Positions 22,846 through 30,084 of a DNA stretch of 34,603 bases are shown here, one piece after another. The position numbers and the translations under genes were made by a program. Source of the DNA: an uncultured Clostridia bacterium. GTDB taxonomy: Bacteria; Bacillota; Clostridia; Christensenellales; CAG-917. Location of the stretch: assembly GCA_934254835.1 (NCBI GenBank), contig CAKQMI010000017.1:1-34603 (forward strand). The letters run 5' to 3'. Position 1 is the first letter of the stretch. Every line of letters starts with the position of its first letter. The notes below the pieces were generated by a model. That model had not been told where the DNA came from. It saw nothing but the letters and a program-made list of their open reading frames with translations, and made no database searches.

Positions 22846-22870
22846 AGTTTTATAAATTTTTTATAAAACT
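22846..22870. repeat. AT-rich palindrome over the tlyA stop codon
   Basis: An 11-bp perfect inverted repeat AGTTTTATAAA / TTTATAAAACT with a 3-base spacer spans the tlyA stop. No U-run follows on the minus strand, so it is a poor terminator. It does not match the ArgR box pattern. It lies 13 bases upstream of the nadK -35 box. Confidence 0.6.
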
Positions 22871-23623
22871 CAAATCAACGCTTGCGACGGGGCGCGAATT
22901 TTCAAAGTCTTTTTTGAAATGCACGAGATATTCGACGTTTTTGTTTTTGAAGTTGTTCGGAACGCTTGTGATACCGCCCGCCAAAAACCCCAAATTTTTC
23001 GCAAACGCCAAAATATCGTTGACGACTTTCATGCGGTCGACGGGGTTTATTACGATACCGCTTTTCGGAAGTTTTTTGCCGACCTCGAATTGCGGTTTTA
23101 TCAAAACCACCGCTTCACCGTCGTCTTTTAAGAGATTAAAGCAATTTTCAAGGATTAGTTTTAAGGAAATGAAACTGACGTCGATTGTCAAAAAATCTTT
23201 TTTTCCGTTGACGTCATCGGGGACAATATCGCGGGCGTTTAAGTAATCTTTGACGACAACTCGATTGTCGCACAAAAGTTTTTCGTTCAGTTGCGTTTTG
23301 CCGACGTCCACGGCATAAACGACTTTCGCACCGTGCTTCAACATGCAATCGGTGAACCCGCCGTTGGACGCTCCGATATCGACGCACTCGAAATCTTGGA
23401 CACAAATATTAAACTCGGTCAACGCTTTTTCAAGTTTGTCCCCGCCAAGACTTTCAAACTCGTCTTCCAAAAACACCTTAATGTCGTCGCTGTCGCACGC
23501 GTCGTATGACGGCTTTGTTACAGTGACATTATTTACGCTGACTTTGCCCTTTTTTATCAAATTTTCGGCAAAACTGCGGGATTTTAGATTGAATTTTTGT
23601 AAAATGTACAAATCAAGACGCAT
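22850..23623 (-). CDS. tlyA: TlyA-family rRNA 2'-O-methyltransferase
   Basis: Member of the TlyA/hemolysin A family, which 2'-O-methylates ribosomal RNA using S-adenosylmethionine. An N-terminal S4 domain (1-60, MRLDLYILQKFNLKSRSFAENLIKKG) is followed by the FtsJ-like methyltransferase fold with the SAM-binding motif VDIGASNGGFTDCML (81-95), DVGKTQL and the LIKPQFE block. The usual SRGG before KLEKAL reads SLGG (58-61). The start is the ATG at 23623, sharing a base with the upstream stop, with AGGAAAA before it; the frame further upstream to 23917 runs through another gene. In Bacillus the homologue YqxC lies before argR and recN, as here with nadK between. Confidence 0.93.
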   Translation of the reverse strand: MRLDLYILQKFNLKSRSFAENLIKKGKVSVNNVTVTKPSYDACDSDDIKVFLEDEFESLGGDKLEKALTEFNICVQDFECVDIGASNGGFTDCMLKHGAKVVYAVDVGKTQLNEKLLCDNRVVVKDYLNARDIVPDDVNGKKDFLTIDVSFISLKLILENCFNLLKDDGEAVVLIKPQFEVGKKLPKSGIVINPVDRMKVVNDILAFAKNLGFLAGGITSVPNNFKNKNVEYLVHFKKDFENSRPVASVDLSFIKNL

Positions 23624-24249
23624 TACTTTTTCCTGCACTTTTTCGCGGATTTTCGCGCGGGGTTTTTCTTTCTTCGTTCGGGCAACAGCGTTGCAAGCGC
23701 CCTTGAAAACATAAAAATCAGTTCGGTGGATTTTGTTATCGACAGATTTTTTAGCCCCGCTTTTCCGCCGACTATTATCGCCGATATCATTGCGCTGACG
23801 CCGACGGTTATGGCTTTTGCAACGGCGTCGTCCAGTCTTTTCGTGACGCTTGCGGTGATGACGACCGTGCACGCGCCCGACAAAATTCCGAACATATCGC
23901 CGATTACGTCGTTGCACACGTTCGACACGATGTCGGCGTTTTCAACGATTTTCGTTGCGATTTTACCCTCTCGTCCTTTGCCTTTTGCAAGAGTTTTGAC
24001 TTCCGATTCGTCCGCAGTCGCCGCCGCAATGCCGATGCCGTCAAACACGACGTTTCCGACAATCAAAAACGTGAGAAGCAAAAATATGACGATAAGATTT
24101 CCGCTTGACTCGGTCGTTTCGGCGATAAAACTGAAAAAAGCCGACGTCAAAAACGTGATGAGCGTTGCTTTTATCGCCCAGTACGATTTTTTGACGCGTC
24201 CTTTGCGTTTTAACAGACTTACTTTTTTATCCCCGCCGTCATCTCTCAC
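23623..24249 (-). CDS. CorB/DUF21-like membrane protein without CBS domains
   Basis: A 208-residue membrane protein with helices at about 25-45, 52-72, 118-135 and 145-162. The segment FDGIGIAAATADESEVKTLAKGKG...ENADIVSNVCNDVIGDMFGILSG matches a clostridial family annotated as Mg/Co transporter CorB-like, related to the transmembrane DUF21 (CNNM) domain. CBS and CorC domains are absent. Transport activity is not shown for this short form. The start is GTG at 24249 with no good ribosome binding site, so the exact start is uncertain. The C-terminus is very basic (ERRKKNPARKSAKKCRKK). It overlaps tlyA by one base, and lies where many Clostridia have ispA and dxs. Confidence 0.7.
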   Translation of the reverse strand: MRDDGGDKKVSLLKRKGRVKKSYWAIKATLITFLTSAFFSFIAETTESSGNLIVIFLLLTFLIVGNVVFDGIGIAAATADESEVKTLAKGKGREGKIATKIVENADIVSNVCNDVIGDMFGILSGACTVVITASVTKRLDDAVAKAITVGVSAMISAIIVGGKAGLKNLSITKSTELIFMFSRALATLLPERRKKNPARKSAKKCRKK

Positions 24250-24284
24250 AAAAAGTAATTATGACGCACGACCTTTCAATATGA

Positions 24285-24494
24285 TTATTCGGGCTTAAAT
24301 TCTTCGCAAAGGTTGTTGAGTTCGTCGGTCAAAAGTTTGATTTTGCCTTTCGATTCATTCAAAAAGTCCAAGCATACCTTCGAAAGTTCGATGCCGTCGT
24401 TGAACAACGCGATACTTTCTTCGAGGCTGACGTTTTGTCCTTCCAGTTTTTTCACGATTTCTTCAAGTTTTGAATAGGCAGTTTCAAAATTCAT
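24285..24494 (-). CDS. xseB: Exodeoxyribonuclease VII small subunit
   Basis: Small subunit of exonuclease VII, which degrades single-stranded DNA from both ends. The 69-residue, mostly helical protein shows the family pattern MNFETAYSKLEEIVKKLEGQ (1-20) and SLEESIALFNDGIEL (23-37). It overlaps the end of xseA by four bases (ATGA) and has AAGGAG seven bases before its ATG. Length is normal. Confidence 0.95.
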   Translation of the reverse strand: MNFETAYSKLEEIVKKLEGQNVSLEESIALFNDGIELSKVCLDFLNESKGKIKLLTDELNNLCEEFKPE

Positions 24495-25750
24495 ACGTTC
24501 TCCTTATCGACGCCGGTGACGGTTGCGTAGATTTTTCCGTCGGCGCCCTTCAATGAAATATCATCGCCCGTTTTGACGTTTTCGACGCTTAAAACAGGCA
24601 AATTGTCGCTGTAAACCCTGAAATATCCGCTTTTTAAGATTCTGGTCGGGTTGAGGTTGTCCAGCGAATTTATGGATTTATTGATTTGATACTCTTTGGT
24701 TTTGACAAGATTTTCTTCAGCAATTTTAATGCGATTTAGTAACAAATACGCCTGATATTCATTCGACTTAAAAATCTTTTCCTCGGCGTTGTTCATACGA
24801 CTTAGCAACAATTTCAGCCTTGAAAAATCGTCGCGATATAGTTTTTCCATACCGCTTCCGACCTTTTGCGCCAAAAGTTTTGTACGGTTTTCGGCGTTTT
24901 CGAGGTGCTTTATCGTTGCAAACTTCCCGCGCGACAAAAATTCAAAAACGTTCTTCTTGTATTCTTTCACGTCGTACGCGATAAGTTCGGCGGCGGCGGT
25001 AGGCGTAGCGGCCCTTGCGTCCGCCACGAAGTCGCACAACGAAAAGTCGGTTTCGTGTCCGATTGCCGAGATAATCGGAGTTTTCATATCGTATATCGCG
25101 CGCACGACTTTTTCGTCGTAAAACGGCATCAAATCTTCAAGACTTCCGCCACCGCGCGCCAAAATACAGCAGTCGTAGCCGAGTTTATCGACGGCATTTA
25201 ACGCAGAAGTAATCTCTCTTACCGCAAACTCACCCTGCACTTTGACGTCTTTGACGACGATATCGATATTGTCGTTGTATTTTCTTATCGTCCTGCAAAT
25301 GTCCCTGATGACCGCGCCCGACTTGCTTGTCACGACAATTACGTTTTTTGGAAAGCGAGGAATCGGCACTTTGTGTGCCTCGTCGAAAATGCCCTCGGCG
25401 TACAGTTTCTTTTTCAGTTCCTCGATTTGTTGGAACAAAAGTCCGATGCCTTGCGGTTCGATTTGGTTGACGATAAAAGAAAATCGCCCGCCTTGGACGT
25501 AATAATCGGGCGAACCCACCACGATGACTTTTTCGCCTTCTTTGGGGACGTAGGTTTTTTTGAAGTTAAAACAACTGCACGGGAGCACCGCACCGCTGTC
25601 CTTCAATGAAAAATAGGAGTGCGCGCCCGACGCGCGAAATCCCGAAATCTCGCCGACGATTGCGATGTTTTTCAGCATTTCTTCCGCCTGAAAAATCCTT
25701 TTTATGACGGTGCAAAACTCGGTGACAGTCACCGGTAGTCTTTCGTTCAT
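24491..25750 (-). CDS. xseA: Exodeoxyribonuclease VII large subunit
   Basis: Catalytic subunit of exonuclease VII (419 residues). An N-terminal OB-fold (about 1-105) binds single-stranded DNA; the nuclease domain carries ARGGGSLEDL (197-206), SAIGHETDFSLCDFVADARAATPTAAAEL (beginning near 230) and a long coiled-coil region (about 260-375). GGAG lies before the ATG inside the end of rbgA, with which it overlaps by four bases. All expected motifs are intact. Confidence 0.96.
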   Translation of the reverse strand: MNERLPVTVTEFCTVIKRIFQAEEMLKNIAIVGEISGFRASGAHSYFSLKDSGAVLPCSCFNFKKTYVPKEGEKVIVVGSPDYYVQGGRFSFIVNQIEPQGIGLLFQQIEELKKKLYAEGIFDEAHKVPIPRFPKNVIVVTSKSGAVIRDICRTIRKYNDNIDIVVKDVKVQGEFAVREITSALNAVDKLGYDCCILARGGGSLEDLMPFYDEKVVRAIYDMKTPIISAIGHETDFSLCDFVADARAATPTAAAELIAYDVKEYKKNVFEFLSRGKFATIKHLENAENRTKLLAQKVGSGMEKLYRDDFSRLKLLLSRMNNAEEKIFKSNEYQAYLLLNRIKIAEENLVKTKEYQINKSINSLDNLNPTRILKSGYFRVYSDNLPVLSVENVKTGDDISLKGADGKIYATVTGVDKENV

Positions 25751-26589
25751 ACGGGGTACTCCAACATAATTTTTCCGAATTTTTGTTTTCTGAAATCGTC
25801 GATGACGGCGCGTGCGGTACGGTCGAAGTCATACTCACCGCCACGCAAAACGAAGCCACGTTTTGTGGCTATTTCCTCAAAAATTTGTATATTTTCGGCG
25901 TTTTCCGTTGAAATTTTGTATCTTTCGGTCAATGCGCCGTTTTTATTCGTTTTCAAAAAATCGATAAGATTTAACGCGACGTCGTTGATATCCAGCACGT
26001 CGTCTTTGATACTGCCGATGAAGGCAAGGTGCATCGCGACTTCCTGATCGTCCAGCTTCGGCCACAGCGTCCCCGGGGTGTCCAACATATCGACGCCCTT
26101 TTGCACACTCAGCCACTGTTTGGACTTCGTGACGCCCGGACGGTCGCCGGTAATTGCGCGTTTGCCACCGCACAGGCTGTTGATGAGCGTCGATTTTCCG
26201 CTGTTGGGAATACCGATGACCATCGCTCTGACGGGGGTTTTGACGCCCTTTTCGCGATATTTTTTGATTTTATCGTCCAAGACAAACAGCAGTTTTTTCA
26301 GAATTTTTGCGTTATCCTTGCCGTTTGCGCTGTTGCTTGTGACGTAGGCAAAACCTTTTTCGTCGAAGTAGTCGCGCCATTTTTTGAGGTCGGCATCTTC
26401 GACAAGGTCGGCTTTGTTCAGAACGTAAACGATTGGTTTGTTTTTGATGACGTCCGAAAACGACGGATTTATGCATGCGGAAACGGCACGGCTGTCCAGA
26501 ACGTAGATGACCGCGTCAACGATTTTGATATTCTCCTCAATCAGTCGCATGGCTTTCGTCATGTGACCGGGAAACCAGTTAATCTGCAT
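25747..26589 (-). CDS. rbgA: Ribosome biogenesis GTPase YlqF/RbgA
   Basis: Circularly permuted GTPase needed for late assembly of the 50S subunit. The G-motifs appear in the permuted order: G4 NKAD (58-61), then G1 GIPNSGKS (126-133) and G3 DTPG (170-173). The start MQINWFPGHMTKA matches the RbgA N-terminus (IQWFPGHM). A C-terminal RNA-binding ANTAR-like region covers about 205-280. The ATG lies inside the end of trmD (11-base overlap) with only a weak ribosome binding site, so coupling to trmD is likely. The place after trmD is usual in Bacillota. Confidence 0.95.
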   Translation of the reverse strand: MQINWFPGHMTKAMRLIEENIKIVDAVIYVLDSRAVSACINPSFSDVIKNKPIVYVLNKADLVEDADLKKWRDYFDEKGFAYVTSNSANGKDNAKILKKLLFVLDDKIKKYREKGVKTPVRAMVIGIPNSGKSTLINSLCGGKRAITGDRPGVTKSKQWLSVQKGVDMLDTPGTLWPKLDDQEVAMHLAFIGSIKDDVLDINDVALNLIDFLKTNKNGALTERYKISTENAENIQIFEEIATKRGFVLRGGEYDFDRTARAVIDDFRKQKFGKIMLEYPV

Positions 26590-27265
26590 CTTTTTTCGTC
26601 AATAAATCGGGACGAACCCGTTTTGTAATTTCCAGCGCCTGTTCGTAACGCCACTTTCTGACCTTTTCGTGGTCGCCCGACGTCAAAACGGCGGGGACTT
26701 CCATTCCCATAAAGTTTTGCGGGCGCGTATATTGCGGATATTCCAAAAGATTTTCGGAAAAACTTTCTTCCGTCGTGGACTCCTCGCTCCCAAGCACGCC
26801 CGGGATATAGCGAGAAACCGCGTTGATAAGCACGAGTGCCGGCAATTCACCGCTTGTCAGAACGTAGTCGCCGATTGAAATTTCCATGTCGATATCGAGG
26901 TCGATGACCCTTTGGTCAACGCCCTCGTAACTTCCGCAAAGGATAAGGATATTTTCCTCTCTCGACAGTTCCTCAACAAGTTTTTGCGTCAAAGGAACAC
27001 CGCGCGGGGACATGTAAATGCGCTTTGCTTTGTGCAACGGATCGACGCTTTCGATTGCGTCGTGCACGGGCCCGGGCGTCATAATCATACCCGCACCGCC
27101 ACCGAAACTATAATCGTCGGTTTTGTGGTGCTTGTCCTTTGAGAAATCGCGGATTTGCGTCAGCGAAACCTCGAAAAGTTTGTTGTCGATTGCCTTTTTT
27201 ATGATACCGCTGTCGAGTGCGGAAAACACTTCGGGAAACAGCGTAAGCACGTCAAACTTGTTCAA
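26579..27265 (-). CDS. trmD: tRNA (guanine-N1-)-methyltransferase
   Basis: Methylates G37 next to the anticodon, preventing frameshifts. The 228-residue protein shows the SPOUT-family knot: GGGAGMIM (54-61), MSPRGVPLTQ, CGSYEGVDQRV and SIGDYVLTSGELPA. The usual CGRYEGVDERV has Ser for Arg and Gln for Glu. The start codon is TTG at 27265, with the strong ribosome binding site AAGGAGGT eight bases upstream, inside the end of rimM (14-base overlap). Length and order rimM-trmD are normal. Confidence 0.96.
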   Translation of the reverse strand: MNKFDVLTLFPEVFSALDSGIIKKAIDNKLFEVSLTQIRDFSKDKHHKTDDYSFGGGAGMIMTPGPVHDAIESVDPLHKAKRIYMSPRGVPLTQKLVEELSREENILILCGSYEGVDQRVIDLDIDMEISIGDYVLTSGELPALVLINAVSRYIPGVLGSEESTTEESFSENLLEYPQYTRPQNFMGMEVPAVLTSGDHEKVRKWRYEQALEITKRVRPDLLTKKDAD

Positions 27266-27749
27266 CTGCGACCTCCTTAAAGCGTTTTTCGTCCAAAATT
27301 ATGACTTTTTTGTCGGTATCGACCTTCAAAATCAAGTTTTTGAGCGCGGGGAACATAACCTCGTTTTTGCCGTCGGACACAACGTACACGTCAACGGCGG
27401 AGTTTTGCATCACGTCAACGAGCGCGCCGATTTCCTTGTCGCCGACAAACACCTTCGAGCCCAAAATATCCACGATAAACCAAGTGTTTTCGGGCAGTTT
27501 TACGGCGTCCTCGCGCGCGACGGACACAAATTCGTTTTGCAAAAGTTCGGCATCGTTTCTATTATCGACGCCCTTAAACTTCACAAAAGCGCACCCGCCC
27601 TGAACGCGCGAATACTCAACCGTCATTTCGTTTCCTTTGACGGTTGCTTTTTTCAGCTTATTAAAACGCAGGACATCGTCGGTGATGGGAATGATTTTTA
27701 CCTCGCCTTTAATGCCCTGTGCTTTTACGATTTTTCCGATAATCAACAT
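27252..27749 (-). CDS. rimM: Ribosome maturation factor RimM
   Basis: Assists maturation of the 30S head by binding S19. The 165-residue protein begins with the RimM pattern IGKIVKAQGIKGEVKIIPITDD (4-25) and ends in the PRC-barrel domain (about 92-165, NTWFVDILGSKV...). AGGAA lies before the ATG, which follows khpA after three bases. Standard gene between khpA and trmD. Confidence 0.94.
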   Translation of the reverse strand: MLIIGKIVKAQGIKGEVKIIPITDDVLRFNKLKKATVKGNEMTVEYSRVQGGCAFVKFKGVDNRNDAELLQNEFVSVAREDAVKLPENTWFIVDILGSKVFVGDKEIGALVDVMQNSAVDVYVVSDGKNEVMFPALKNLILKVDTDKKVIILDEKRFKEVAVEQV

Positions 27750-27752
27750 TGA

Positions 27753-28025
27753 TTATTCCTGCGGATTTTCTTGTGGCGTCGCGTCGCCGTCCTCTTTTTC
27801 GACGATGGAAACGGTATAGAACTTGCGCTTACCCTGTTTTCCTGACGCCGCTTTCACGATTGTGCGAATGGACTTTGCGATGCGACCTTGTTTGCCGATT
27901 ACCTTTCCGATATCGTCTTTCGATGCGGAAATAACAATTTCGGTGGGTTTGTCATCGGCATACTCGACCGTGACGTCAGCGCCTTCGGTCAGCGTATCGA
28001 CGATATATTTCACCAAATCTTTCAT
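27753..28025 (-). CDS. khpA: KH-domain RNA-binding protein KhpA
   Basis: Single KH-domain protein (90 residues), partner of KhpB in Bacillota, where the pair binds many RNAs and affects cell elongation and division. The KH loop GKQG lies in IGKQGRIAKSIRTIVKAA (43-60). The C-terminal 15 residues are acidic and proline/glutamine-rich. It follows rpsP after nine bases; no ribosome binding site is seen before its ATG, so translation probably depends on ribosomes finishing rpsP. Confidence 0.93.
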   Translation of the reverse strand: MKDLVKYIVDTLTEGADVTVEYADDKPTEIVISASKDDIGKVIGKQGRIAKSIRTIVKAASGKQGKRKFYTVSIVEKEDGDATPQENPQE

Positions 28026-28034
28026 AGCGATAAA

Positions 28035-28283
28035 TTATTTTTCGATGATGCCGTTGGCTTTGAAAAGGTTGCGGACGGTTTCGGTGGGTTGTGCGCCGTT
28101 GTTCAGCCACTTTTTCGCGATTTCGGCGTCGATTTTTACGACGGCGGGTTCTTTCGTGGGATCGTAGTAACCGATTTGTTCGATATACATACCGTCACGT
28201 GCTTTTCTGCTGTCGGTTGCGACGATGCGATAAAAAGGAGCCTTCTTTGCGCCCATTCTGGTTAATCTGAGTTTTACAGCCAT
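28035..28283 (-). CDS. rpsP: 30S ribosomal protein S16
   Basis: Structural protein of the 30S subunit, 82 residues. The family start MAVKLRLTRMGAKKAPFYRIVATDSR (1-26) and the GYYDPTKEP segment are clear. I start at the ATG at 28283, nine bases after GGAGG; an in-frame start at 28298 would place that site inside the gene. The 71-base AT-rich spacer before it (28284-28354) contains TATTAT and TATAAA stretches but no convincing -35 box, so transcription probably continues from ffh. Confidence 0.96.
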   Translation of the reverse strand: MAVKLRLTRMGAKKAPFYRIVATDSRKARDGMYIEQIGYYDPTKEPAVVKIDAEIAKKWLNNGAQPTETVRNLFKANGIIEK

Positions 28284-28354
28284 TGTTAAATCCTCCAAAT
28301 GTAAATTGTTATAAATTAGGTTGTTTTATATAATACTTTTAATTATTATCGTGA

Positions 28355-29671
28355 TTAAAACGGGAATTTCATGCCTCTCATGCCGTTTTTCGATACGCGA
28401 CGCATCATTTGTTTGCTCATATCGAATTGCTTCAAAAGTTGGTTGACGTCCTGAATCGACGTACCGCTTCCCTGAGCGATTCTTTTCCTTCTGGACGCCT
28501 TGATAATGTCGGGATTGTTCCTTTCTTCGGGAGTCATCGACAGAATAATCGCTTTGGTTTTGACGATTTTGCTTTCGTCGATATCGTCCTCGCTGACCTT
28601 TCCGCCAAGCCCCGGCACCATCGACATCAACTTTCCGATACCGCCCATTTTTTTGACGCTTTCCAGCTGATTGAGATAATCTTGCAAAGTGAAGGAGTTG
28701 TTCTTCATTTTCTTTTGAAGTTTCAACGCCTCTTCTTCGGAAAACGCCTCTTGCGCCTTTTCGATGAGCGTCATAACGTCGCCCATGCCCAAGATACGGC
28801 TTGCCATACGGTCGGGATAGAAAGGCTCGATATCTTCCATCTTCTCGCCACTGCCGACGAATTTGATGGGCTTTCCTGTCACCGCTTTTATCGAAAGCGC
28901 CGCGCCACCGCGCGTATCGCCGTCCAACTTTGTGATGATGACGCCAGTAATATCCAGTTTTTGATTAAAAGTATCCGCCACGTTGACGGCGTCTTGTCCC
29001 GTCATGCTGTCAACGACAAGCAAGATTTCGTCGGGTTTGACCTCGGACTTGATATTTTGCAACTCTTCCATAAGTTGCTCGTCAATGTGCAAACGTCCTG
29101 CAGTGTCGATGATAAGGACGTCCGCGCCCGTGCGTTTTGCCTCGTCCAGAGCGTCTTTGGCGATTTTGACGGGGTTGATTTGTCCCTCGGTGAAGACGGG
29201 AACGCCCACCTTTCCGCCGACGACTTGCAACTGCTTGATTGCCGCGGGACGATATACGTCGCACGCCGCCAACAGCACTTTCTTGTTTTGCTTTTTCAGC
29301 ATACCCGAAAGTTTTCCGCACATTGTGGTCTTGCCCGCGCCCTGCAAACCGCACATCATAATGATTGTCGGCGGTCTGTCCGCAATCGCAAGTTTGGTGT
29401 GGGTACTGCCCATAAGCGCAATAAGCTCGTCATTGACGATTTTGATGACCTGTTGCGTGCTGTTGAGCCCTTTCAAAATATCTTCGCCCGACGCTTTTTC
29501 GGACACTTTATTGATAAAATCTCTTACGACCTGAAAGTTGACGTCCGCCTCGAGAAGCGCGATGCGGATTTCTCGCATGGCTTGTTTGATTTCAAGGTCG
29601 GTCAATTTTCCTTTTTCACGCATTTTTGAGAAAACGTGATTGAGTTTTTCGGACAAACTGTCGAATGCCAT
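28355..29671 (-). CDS. ffh: Signal recognition particle protein Ffh
   Basis: GTPase that binds signal peptides of nascent membrane proteins and 4.5S/6S RNA. The 438-residue protein has the N domain (1-95), G domain with GLQGAGKTT (108-116), DTAGRL and TKLDGDTRGGAAL, and the M domain (about 300-438), whose methionine-rich helices end in MSKQMMRRVSKNGMRGMKFPF. GGAGG precedes the ATG, directly after ylxM. It acts with FtsY, encoded two genes upstream. The tail is short, as in other Bacillota without extra M-domain repeats. Confidence 0.97.
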   Translation of the reverse strand: MAFDSLSEKLNHVFSKMREKGKLTDLEIKQAMREIRIALLEADVNFQVVRDFINKVSEKASGEDILKGLNSTQQVIKIVNDELIALMGSTHTKLAIADRPPTIIMMCGLQGAGKTTMCGKLSGMLKKQNKKVLLAACDVYRPAAIKQLQVVGGKVGVPVFTEGQINPVKIAKDALDEAKRTGADVLIIDTAGRLHIDEQLMEELQNIKSEVKPDEILLVVDSMTGQDAVNVADTFNQKLDITGVIITKLDGDTRGGAALSIKAVTGKPIKFVGSGEKMEDIEPFYPDRMASRILGMGDVMTLIEKAQEAFSEEEALKLQKKMKNNSFTLQDYLNQLESVKKMGGIGKLMSMVPGLGGKVSEDDIDESKIVKTKAIILSMTPEERNNPDIIKASRRKRIAQGSGTSIQDVNQLLKQFDMSKQMMRRVSKNGMRGMKFPF

Positions 29672-29672
29672 T

Positions 29673-30011
29673 TTATTCCTCCAAGATTGCGACGGCGTTG
29701 TCGATTTTTAATAACGCATTCGCAAGGTCGCCCGACTTTGCATCCTCGGACGCTTTGTCGAGTGCTTCTTTGATACGCGACGACTTTTCGATTAAGCGAA
29801 GTTTGGAATCGACGTCTTTCAGAGTTTTCACGCTTCTGACCAGCACGTCGCGGACGGCTTGGCGCGAAACGTCAAAATCGGACGCAATCTCGAAAAGCGA
29901 GATGTCGCAGTCGTAATACTGGCGCATAATTTCCGCCTGATGCGGTGTAAGTAGCGCCCCGTAAACCCGTAAAAGTTCGCTCACGTTAAGTTTTTCGTCA
30001 ATATCAATCAT
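29673..30011 (-). CDS. ylxM: YlxM/UPF0122 SRP-associated protein
   Basis: Small helix-turn-helix protein (112 residues) of the YlxM family, encoded with ffh in many Bacillota and able to bind SRP components in those studied. The HTH is visible in LTPHQAEIMRQYYDCDISLFEIASDFDVSRQAVRD (about residues 20-54), followed by a helical tail. I choose the ATG at 30011; a TTG at 30020 would add three residues. Neither has a ribosome binding site. The gene has its own consensus promoter (30047-30074) and a terminator-like hairpin whose U-run touches the ATG. It lies one base before ffh, so it heads the ylxM-ffh-rpsP operon. Confidence 0.92.
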   Translation of the reverse strand: MIDIDEKLNVSELLRVYGALLTPHQAEIMRQYYDCDISLFEIASDFDVSRQAVRDVLVRSVKTLKDVDSKLRLIEKSSRIKEALDKASEDAKSGDLANALLKIDNAVAILEE

Positions 30012-30044
30012 AAAAAACAACTGTAAAGGCTTTTACCTTTACAG
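30012..30044 (-). promoter_or_regulatory. Terminator-like hairpin forming the ylxM leader
   Basis: On the minus strand a 9-bp perfect stem CTGTAAAGG / CCTTTACAG (30044-30036 and 30029-30021) with a 6-base loop is followed by TTG and six T residues (30017-30012), then ATG. It could be the terminator of ftsY, but the promoter at 30047-30074 lies upstream of it, so it is also the whole leader of the ylxM message. Confidence 0.8.
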
Positions 30045-30046
30045 CT

Positions 30047-30074
30047 ATTATATCAAATTAAATTATATTGTCAA
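30047..30074 (-). promoter_or_regulatory. Consensus sigma-A promoter of ylxM-ffh operon
   Basis: On the minus strand the perfect -35 box TTGACA (30074-30069), a 16-base spacer and the perfect -10 box TATAAT (30052-30047). Expected transcription start is about 30040-30042, inside the hairpin's 5' arm, giving a leader of about 30 bases. It is the best promoter of the window. Confidence 0.85.
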
Positions 30075-30084
30075 ACGATTGACG

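Noticed and set aside
23624..23917. 98-residue basic N-terminal extension of TlyA
   Set aside because: It overlaps the CorB-like gene entirely, and TlyA proteins begin with the S4 domain found right after the ATG at 23623.
28284..28354. Promoter before rpsP
   Set aside because: TATTAT and TATAAA occur, but the best -35 candidate (TTAATC at 17 bases) is weak, so read-through from ffh is the simpler reading.
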